Positions 58,672 to 64,000 of a stretch of DNA of 64,000 nt are shown one piece after another (position 1 is the first letter of the stretch; the number at the start of each line of letters is the position of its first letter). Source of the stretch: Aeromicrobium sp. PE09-221 (GTDB taxonomy: Bacteria; Actinomycetota; Actinomycetes; Propionibacteriales; Nocardioidaceae); assembly GCF_002174305.1 (NCBI RefSeq), contig NZ_MIJB01000003.1, positions 124,001 through 188,000 of the forward strand, in the 5' to 3' direction. Under the pieces are notes generated by a model that searched no databases, had not been told where the DNA came from, and saw nothing but the letters and a program-made list of their open reading frames with translations. The position numbers were made by a program, and so were the translations under genes.

Positions 58672-59979
58672 ATGGCACTCACCTATCGCTACGTCGCGCT
58701 CACCGACACCGGACTGCGACGCTCGAACAACCAGGACTCCGGCTACGCGAGCAGCCGGCTCCTGTTGTTGGCCGATGGGATGGGTGGCGCCGCCGCCGGG
58801 GACCTCGCATCCTCGCAGGCTCTGAACGTCATCCGCGGCGAGGTCGAGCGGGACCTGCCCGAGGACACCGATGCGCTGAGCGTCCTCGGCGCCGCGGTCG
58901 ACGATGCCAACGACCGTCTCGGTCAGCTGATCGCCGACGACCCCGCCGTCGAGGGCATGGGCACCACGCTCGAGGCTCTGCTCTGGGACGGCGAGAAACT
59001 CGCCTGGGCGCATATCGGCGACTCGCGGGTCTACCGCCTCCGCGAGGGTCGCCTCGCCCAGATCAGCACCGATCACACCTTCGTGCAGAGCCTCGTCGAC
59101 GAAGGCCGCATCACGCGTGAGGAAGCCCGCGTCCACCCACACCGGTCGCTGCTGCTGCGCGCCATGCTCGGCCGCGACGACAACGAGGCCGATCTCTCCT
59201 GGCTCCAGCCCGCCGCGGGCGACCGCTATCTGCTGTGCAGCGACGGCCTTTCCGACATGGTCGATGACGACGGCATCGAGCAGGCCATGCGTCTGGAGTC
59301 GATCGATGCTGCCGCGACCGAACTGGTCCGGCTGGCACTCGAGGGCGGAGGTGTCGACAACGTCACGGTCGTGATCGGCGAGTTCGTCGATGCCACCGCC
59401 GAGGACGCGACGGATGCCGAGCTCGCCTGCGCCGACGGCAAGCCGCAGATCGTCGGCGCCGCTGCCGATGCCCCGCGACCCCGGCGGTCCGATGAGACCG
59501 GCCCCGTGGCCGCCGTCGCCGCCCCGGCCGATACCGACGGTGAGCATCCCTCCGCGCGTCGCGATCAGCAGGATCCCGAGGAGCTCCGCTACGCGCCCCG
59601 TCCGCCGAGCCGCTGGCGGTGGGTGCGCTGGACGATCGGCGTCCTCCTTCTGTTCGGCCTTGCCGGAGGCGTCGCCTACTGGGCCTACGAGTGGAGCCAG
59701 CAGCAGTATTACGTCGCCGAGGACGACGGCCGGGTCGCCATCTACCGCGGCGTCGACGCCTCGCTGCCGGGCATCACCCTGCAGCGCATCGACGAGCGCA
59801 CCGATATCCAGGTCGAGGACCTGCCCGACTACCAGCAAGGCCGGGTCGAGGCGGGCATCAGCGCCGCCAGCCGCGAGGATGCCGACCAGATCGTCGAGAA
59901 CCTGCAGTCCTCGCTCCCCGATCCCTCGCCCTCCCCGAGCGCGACCCCCGAGCCGTCGCCGACGGAGGCGACGCCATGA
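58672..59979 (+). CDS. pstP: PstP-type PP2C Ser/Thr phosphatase
   Basis: 435 aa. PP2C domain (about 1-245): GLRRSNNQDSGYASSRLLLL with the metal Asp, LADGMGGAAAGDLAS, WAHIGDSRVYRLREGRLAQI, LLCSDGLSDMVDDD, GGGVDNVTVVIG. One membrane helix (about 322-342) and a C-terminal extracellular segment ending in PSPSPSATPEPSPTE. It reverses PknB phosphorylation. Starts directly after the fhaB stop. Confidence 0.95.
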   Translation: MALTYRYVALTDTGLRRSNNQDSGYASSRLLLLADGMGGAAAGDLASSQALNVIRGEVERDLPEDTDALSVLGAAVDDANDRLGQLIADDPAVEGMGTTLEALLWDGEKLAWAHIGDSRVYRLREGRLAQISTDHTFVQSLVDEGRITREEARVHPHRSLLLRAMLGRDDNEADLSWLQPAAGDRYLLCSDGLSDMVDDDGIEQAMRLESIDAAATELVRLALEGGGVDNVTVVIGEFVDATAEDATDAELACADGKPQIVGAAADAPRPRRSDETGPVAAVAAPADTDGEHPSARRDQQDPEELRYAPRPPSRWRWVRWTIGVLLLFGLAGGVAYWAYEWSQQQYYVAEDDGRVAIYRGVDASLPGITLQRIDERTDIQVEDLPDYQQGRVEAGISAASREDADQIVENLQSSLPDPSPSPSATPEPSPTEATP

Positions 59980-61349
59980 GCGACACCTCCCCCCTCGCGC
60001 CCCGCAAGCGCCGCGGCGCCGAGTTGGTCCTCACCCTGATGGCCGTGGTCATCGGCGTCTTCGGCTATATCGCCGTCGGCCTCGGCACGACCGGCGCGAT
60101 CCCCACCGACACCTACCGGCTCATCGGCGGGCTGATCCTGGCCGCGGTCGGCGCCCACCTGGCGGTCCGCCGCTTCGCGCCCTATGCCGACCCGGTGCTG
60201 CTGCCCCTCGTCCTGTGCCTCAACGGGCTCGGCCTCGCGATGATCCACCGCCTCGATATGGGCCGGCAGGCCATCAACCCCGACCGCGCCGCCTTCGCCA
60301 CCGGTCAGGTCATCTGGACCTTCGTCGGGATCATCGCGTTCACCGCCGTACTCGTCCTGGTGCGCGACCACCGCCGGCTCCAAGGCTTCACGTATACCTT
60401 CGGGCTCGTGGCGATCGGGCTGCTCCTGCTGCCCCTGATCCCCGGTATCGGACAGGAGATCAACGGCGCCCGCATCTGGATCCGCCTCGGCCCCTTCAGC
60501 TTCCAGCCCGGTGAGGCCGCCAAGGTGTGTCTGGCGATCTTCTTCGCCGGCTACCTCGTGGTCAAGCGCGATGTCCTCGCGCTGGCCGGCAAGCGGCTCC
60601 TCGGCATCGATCTGCCCCGCGGTCGCGACCTCGGTCCGATCCTCCTCGGCTGGCTCATCAGCGTCGGGATCCTGGTCTTCCAGCGCGATCTCGGCTCGTC
60701 ACTGCTGTTCTTCGGTCTCTTCGTGGTGGTGCTCTTCGTCGCCACGGAGCGTCCCGGCTGGCTGGTCGTCGGTGCACTGCTGTTCGCGGTCGGGGCCTGG
60801 TTCGGCTACACGGCCTTCGGACATGTGCGGGTGCGTTTCGAGGCGTGGCTCGACCCGTTCAGCAATCCCGACCAGAACGGGCAGATCATCAGTGCGCTGT
60901 TCGGGCTCGCCCACGGGGGCGTGCTCGGGCGCGGCTGGGGTCTCGGCAGCCCGGAGCTCACGCCCTTCTCCTTCTCCGACTTCATCCTCGCCTCGCTCGG
61001 CGAGGAGCTCGGCCTCACGGGTCTGATGGCGGTCCTGCTGATCTACGGCCTGGTCGTCGAACGCGGCCTGCGCATCGCGCTGACCTGCCGCGACGGCTTC
61101 GGCAAGCTGCTCGGCATCGGCCTGACGATGTCCTTCGCGATCCAGGTCTTCATCGTCGCCGGGGGTGTCACGCGGCTCATCCCGCTCACCGGCCTGACGG
61201 CGCCTTTCCTCGCCCAGGGCGGCTCGTCCATCGTCATGAACTGGGCGATCATCGCCCTGCTGCTGCGCATCAGCGATCAGACCCGGCGCCCCGCGCCGAA
61301 GACCTCCCGCGTCGACGCGGATGACCAGACCCAGGTGGTGAAGCTGTGA
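59976..61349 (+). CDS. rodA: SEDS peptidoglycan polymerase, RodA/FtsW type
   Basis: 457 aa, ten to twelve membrane helices. Conserved GARIWIRLGPFSFQPGEAAK (SEDS loop with catalytic-type Asp/Glu environment), LVFQRDLGSSLLFFGLFVVV, FGLAHGGVLGRGWGLGSPEL, LGEELGLTGLMAVLLIYGLV and GLTAPFLAQGGSSIVMNW. Partner of the class B PBP immediately downstream (GTGA overlap). RodA is preferred because of its operon. Confidence 0.94.
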   Translation: MSDTSPLAPRKRRGAELVLTLMAVVIGVFGYIAVGLGTTGAIPTDTYRLIGGLILAAVGAHLAVRRFAPYADPVLLPLVLCLNGLGLAMIHRLDMGRQAINPDRAAFATGQVIWTFVGIIAFTAVLVLVRDHRRLQGFTYTFGLVAIGLLLLPLIPGIGQEINGARIWIRLGPFSFQPGEAAKVCLAIFFAGYLVVKRDVLALAGKRLLGIDLPRGRDLGPILLGWLISVGILVFQRDLGSSLLFFGLFVVVLFVATERPGWLVVGALLFAVGAWFGYTAFGHVRVRFEAWLDPFSNPDQNGQIISALFGLAHGGVLGRGWGLGSPELTPFSFSDFILASLGEELGLTGLMAVLLIYGLVVERGLRIALTCRDGFGKLLGIGLTMSFAIQVFIVAGGVTRLIPLTGLTAPFLAQGGSSIVMNWAIIALLLRISDQTRRPAPKTSRVDADDQTQVVKL

Positions 61350-62812
61350 ACAAGCCGATCCGCATCCTCGCGGTGGCCTGTCTCGTGATGTTCGTGGGGC
61401 TGCTGTTCAACGTCAACTACATCCAGGCCTTCGAGGCCGATGATCTCAACGGCCGGGACGGCAACCGTCGCGTCATGGACGAACAGTTCAGCCGCGAGCG
61501 TGGCGCGATCCTCGTCGACGGCACGGCGATCGCTGAGAGCGTTCCCTCGAATGACCGCTGGCGATTTCAGCGCCAGTACCCCGAGGGCGCGCTCTATGCC
61601 CCGCTGACGGGCTATTTCTCCTATATCTATGGCCAGAGCGCGATCGAGCGGAGCCAGAACGACATCCTGTCCGGCGACGACAACCGGCTCTTCGTCAACC
61701 GCGTCGTCGACCTGCTCGGCAACCAGGAGCCCCAGGGCGGCAGCGTCGAGCTCACCATCGACCCGGTGGCCCAGCGCGCGGCCGCCGAGGGCCTGCGGGA
61801 TCTCGGCGAGGGCACGCGAGGTGCCGTGGCCGCCATCGATCCGCAGACCGGAGCGATCCTCGCCCTCGCGACGCAGCCGAGCTACGACCCGAATGTGCTG
61901 GCGAGCCACGACCTCCAGTCCACCCAGGACGCCTGGGACCAGCTCACCGCTGACGCGAACCAGCCGATGACCAACCGCGCCACCCAGGCCACACTCCCGC
62001 CAGGCTCGACCTTCAAGCTGGTCACCGCCGCCGCGGCGATGGAGAATCTCGACCTCAACCCCGATTCGCAGGTCAAGGGCGGAGCGGCGCTCACCTTCCC
62101 CGGCAAGACGTACACGCTGCCCAATCAGGGCGGCGGCAACTGCGGCGGCGATCCGATCACACTGCGTCAGGCGCTCGAGGTCTCCTGCAATGTCAGCTTC
62201 GGTGACCTCGCCAATCAGGTCGGTGAGGACGAGCTCGTCGAGCAGGCCGAGAAGTTCGGCTTCGGCACCGATCCCATCTCCGGGATCGCCGCCAACGAGA
62301 GCCTGGTGACCGGCGAGAGCTCTGATCTGGAGGACACGCAGCTCGCGCAGACCGGCATCGGTCAGTACGAGGTCACCGCCACGCCGCTGCAGATGGCGAT
62401 GGTCGCCGCGGGGATCGCCAACGACGGCGCCGTGATGAAGCCCTATCTCGTCGACACCGTGCGTGCGCCCAATCTGGAAGTCCTCGAGACGACCGAGCCC
62501 GAGCGTCTCAGCGAGGCCATGAACGCTGGCAAGGCCGGACAGCTCAAGGACATGATGGTGTCGGTCGTCGACTCCGGCACCGGACGCCCGGCCGCGATCC
62601 CGGGTGTCCAGGTCGGCGGCAAGACAGGTACCGCCGAGTCGGCCGAGGGCCGCCCGCCCTATGCCTGGTTCGTCGGCTTCGCCCCGGCGAACGACCCGCA
62701 GGTCGCCGTCGCCGTCATGGTCGAGTCCTTGGAGGGCAATACCTCCGACATCGGCGGCGGGCGCCTCGGCGGCCCGATCGCCCGCGCCGTCATGGAGGCG
62801 ATCCTGCGATGA
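61346..62812 (+). CDS. pbpA: Class B penicillin-binding protein PbpA
   Basis: 488 aa. Membrane anchor MNKPIRILAVACLVMFVGLL FNV, periplasmic transpeptidase with active-site Ser221 in LPPGSTFKLVTA, SxN-type motif in EVSCNVSFGDL, and KTGT at Lys426. Cross-links peptidoglycan, probably at septum or pole. GTG 61346 overlaps the rodA stop. Unlike mycobacteria, no pknA follows; a 14-codon ORF separates it from pknB. Confidence 0.95.
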   Translation: MNKPIRILAVACLVMFVGLLFNVNYIQAFEADDLNGRDGNRRVMDEQFSRERGAILVDGTAIAESVPSNDRWRFQRQYPEGALYAPLTGYFSYIYGQSAIERSQNDILSGDDNRLFVNRVVDLLGNQEPQGGSVELTIDPVAQRAAAEGLRDLGEGTRGAVAAIDPQTGAILALATQPSYDPNVLASHDLQSTQDAWDQLTADANQPMTNRATQATLPPGSTFKLVTAAAAMENLDLNPDSQVKGGAALTFPGKTYTLPNQGGGNCGGDPITLRQALEVSCNVSFGDLANQVGEDELVEQAEKFGFGTDPISGIAANESLVTGESSDLEDTQLAQTGIGQYEVTATPLQMAMVAAGIANDGAVMKPYLVDTVRAPNLEVLETTEPERLSEAMNAGKAGQLKDMMVSVVDSGTGRPAAIPGVQVGGKTGTAESAEGRPPYAWFVGFAPANDPQVAVAVMVESLEGNTSDIGGGRLGGPIARAVMEAILR

Positions 62813-62853
62813 CCAAGGCCCCCGTCACCACCCAATACCGTCTGGGAGACTGA
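62809..62853 (+). CDS. 14-residue ORF linking pbpA and pknB
   Basis: MTKAPVTTQYRLGD, starting in an ATGA overlap with the pbpA stop and ending 5 nt before the pknB ATG. Its 3' nucleotides CCGTCTGGGAGACTG nearly repeat the pknB codons for PLGDR, so it may be a relic of a duplicated kinase start, or a translational coupler. Confidence 0.35.
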   Translation: MTKAPVTTQYRLGD

Positions 62854-62858
62854 ACAGC

Positions 62859-64000
62859 ATGACCGAATCGGACGAGACCCCCGTTCCGCTGGGAGACCGC
62901 TACCAAATCAGCGGCCTCCTCGGCCGCGGTGGCATGGCCGACGTGCGCGAAGGCCGCGACCTGCGTCTGGGACGCCCCGTCGCGATCAAGCAACTGCGCG
63001 CCGATCTCGCAGCCGATCCGACCTTCCAAGAGCGATTCCGTCGCGAGGCACAGTCCGCGGCGTCGCTGAACCATCCCTCGATCGTCGCGGTCTACGACAC
63101 CGGCGAGGCCGAGGACATCCACGGCAACAACATCCCGTACATCGTCATGGAGCTCGTCGAGGGCCGGACGCTGCGCGACGTGCTGCGCGATGGTCGCAAG
63201 ATCATGCCGGAACGCGCGCTCTCGATCACGGCGGACATCCTGAGTGCCCTGGACTACAGCCATCGCGCCGGCATCATCCACCGCGACATCAAGCCGGCCA
63301 ACATCATGCTGACGCCGGCCGGCCAGGTGAAGGTCATGGACTTCGGCATCGCTCGGGCGATCGCCGATTCCTCGACCGCCATGACGCAGACGGCCGCTGT
63401 CATCGGCACCGCCCAGTATCTGTCCCCGGAGCAGGCGCGCGGTGAGACGGTCGACGCGCGCAGCGACATCTACTCCACCGGCTGCGTGCTCTACGAGCTG
63501 TTGACCGGTCGTCCCCCGTTCGTGGGCGACAGCCCGGTCTCGGTCGCCTATCAGCATGTGCGCGAGGAGGCCACGCCCCCCTCTCAGCTGAACCCCGAGG
63601 TCAGCGTCGAGATCGATCACATCGTCGCCAAGGCCCTCGCCAAGCGGGTCGACGACCGGTACTCCAGTGCCGCCGACATGCGCAAGGACATCGAGCGCGT
63701 GCTCGCCGGTGGTCACGTCGATGCTCCCACCCAGGCCACGCAGGCGATCGGTGCGACGGCGGTCGCACCGGCCGCAGCCGCAGCCCCCGTGGCTGCCGAC
63801 GAGGACGAGGAGTCCTCATCGAAGAAGAAGTGGTGGATCGCTCTCGCGGTGCTCCTCGTAGCGCTCATCGCCGCGCTCGGCTTCGGCTACTTCGCGGGTT
63901 GGTTCGATGATGGCGCCGAGACGGTGGCTCAGACCACGGTCCCGGCGGTTGCCGGCATGGACGAACAGACCGCGACCCGAGCGCTCGACAACGCCCAGCT
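62859..64000 (+). CDS. pknB: Ser/Thr protein kinase PknB (3' end cut by window)
   Basis: 380 codons visible, no stop. Hanks kinase: GLLGRGGMADVREG, Lys44 in VAIKQLR, catalytic loop IIHRDIKPANIML with Asp143, VMDFGIARAIADSSTAMTQT, GTAQYLSPEQARGE. Juxtamembrane Ala-rich linker (AIGATAVAPAAAAAP), membrane helix about 323-345 (KKKWWIALAVLLVALIAALG), then the first PASTA domain (TVPAVAGMDEQTATRALDNA). It senses muropeptides or lipid II and phosphorylates growth and division proteins. Confidence 0.96.
   Translation, partial: MTESDETPVPLGDRYQISGLLGRGGMADVREGRDLRLGRPVAIKQLRADLAADPTFQERFRREAQSAASLNHPSIVAVYDTGEAEDIHGNNIPYIVMELVEGRTLRDVLRDGRKIMPERALSITADILSALDYSHRAGIIHRDIKPANIMLTPAGQVKVMDFGIARAIADSSTAMTQTAAVIGTAQYLSPEQARGETVDARSDIYSTGCVLYELLTGRPPFVGDSPVSVAYQHVREEATPPSQLNPEVSVEIDHIVAKALAKRVDDRYSSAADMRKDIERVLAGGHVDAPTQATQAIGATAVAPAAAAAPVAADEDEESSSKKKWWIALAVLLVALIAALGFGYFAGWFDDGAETVAQTTVPAVAGMDEQTATRALDNAQ

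Noticed and set aside
1..64000. CRISPR arrays, transposases, phage genes or toxin-antitoxin modules
   Set aside because: None found: no regularly spaced repeats and no recognisable mobile-element or toxin gene. The XRE/membrane pair lacks toxin features.

Overview
The window is high-GC DNA with dense coding, many GTG starts, ATGA/GTGA stop-start overlaps, WhiB proteins, a Bpa-type proteasome activator, and a FHA/PP2C/RodA/PBP/PknB cluster at its right end. Together these point to an actinomycete (Actinomycetota), and the last cluster normally lies near oriC. The gene set would fit Propionibacteriales (Nocardioides/Aeromicrobium-like), but that placement is inference. I see no phage, IS element, rRNA or CRISPR array.

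Layout. (i) 1-7100: ECF sigma factor with its DGPF partner, a large AAA+ signalling ATPase, an LssY-like membrane protein, a CBS protein, a Gre-like protein and tRNA-Arg. (ii) 7100-14200: three small regulator/enzyme units, a class F sortase, two tRNA-Ser genes, a nitrilase-family amidohydrolase and a quinone oxidoreductase. (iii) 14161-19153: a six-gene catabolic operon (ABC importer, acetoacetate-decarboxylase-like enzyme, FCD regulator, SDR) behind one promoter with a palindrome on its -10. (iv) 19247-25500: a leader peptide, bpa and an atypical WhiB gene; serS and a HAD gene; a PAP2-diacylglycerol kinase fusion; a BrkB protein. (v) 25491-36562: a disaccharide phosphorylase/beta-phosphoglucomutase pair, an XRE/membrane pair, arginine deiminase, rhodanese, HU, aat and others. 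(vi) 36679-43907: a leucine-degradation operon with a divergent TetR, and an MFS exporter with a divergent TetR. (vii) 43917-51200: polyprenol-mannose synthase, GtrA, YigZ (apparent CTG start), methyltransferase, crotonase, a CarH-like B12-binding MerR regulator, a WhiB3-like protein and small stress proteins. (viii) 51204-56702: a siderophore-iron import operon with two probable iron boxes and a convergent GbsR/MarR gene. (ix) 57214-64000: tRNA-Leu, then fhaA-fhaB-pstP-rodA-pbpA-pknB, the growth and cell-division signalling operon, cut by the window edge.

Two properties recur. First, about 17 starts carry a TANNNT hexamer exactly 6 or 7 nt upstream, the signature of leaderless transcripts; this also fixes several start codons. 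Second, two convergent gene pairs are separated by related long inverted repeats that look like a family of bidirectional terminators.

The observations most worth following are the CarH-like regulator next to a WhiB3-like gene, the leader peptide-bpa-WhiB unit, the CTG start of yigZ, and the uncharacterised decarboxylase/ABC operon.
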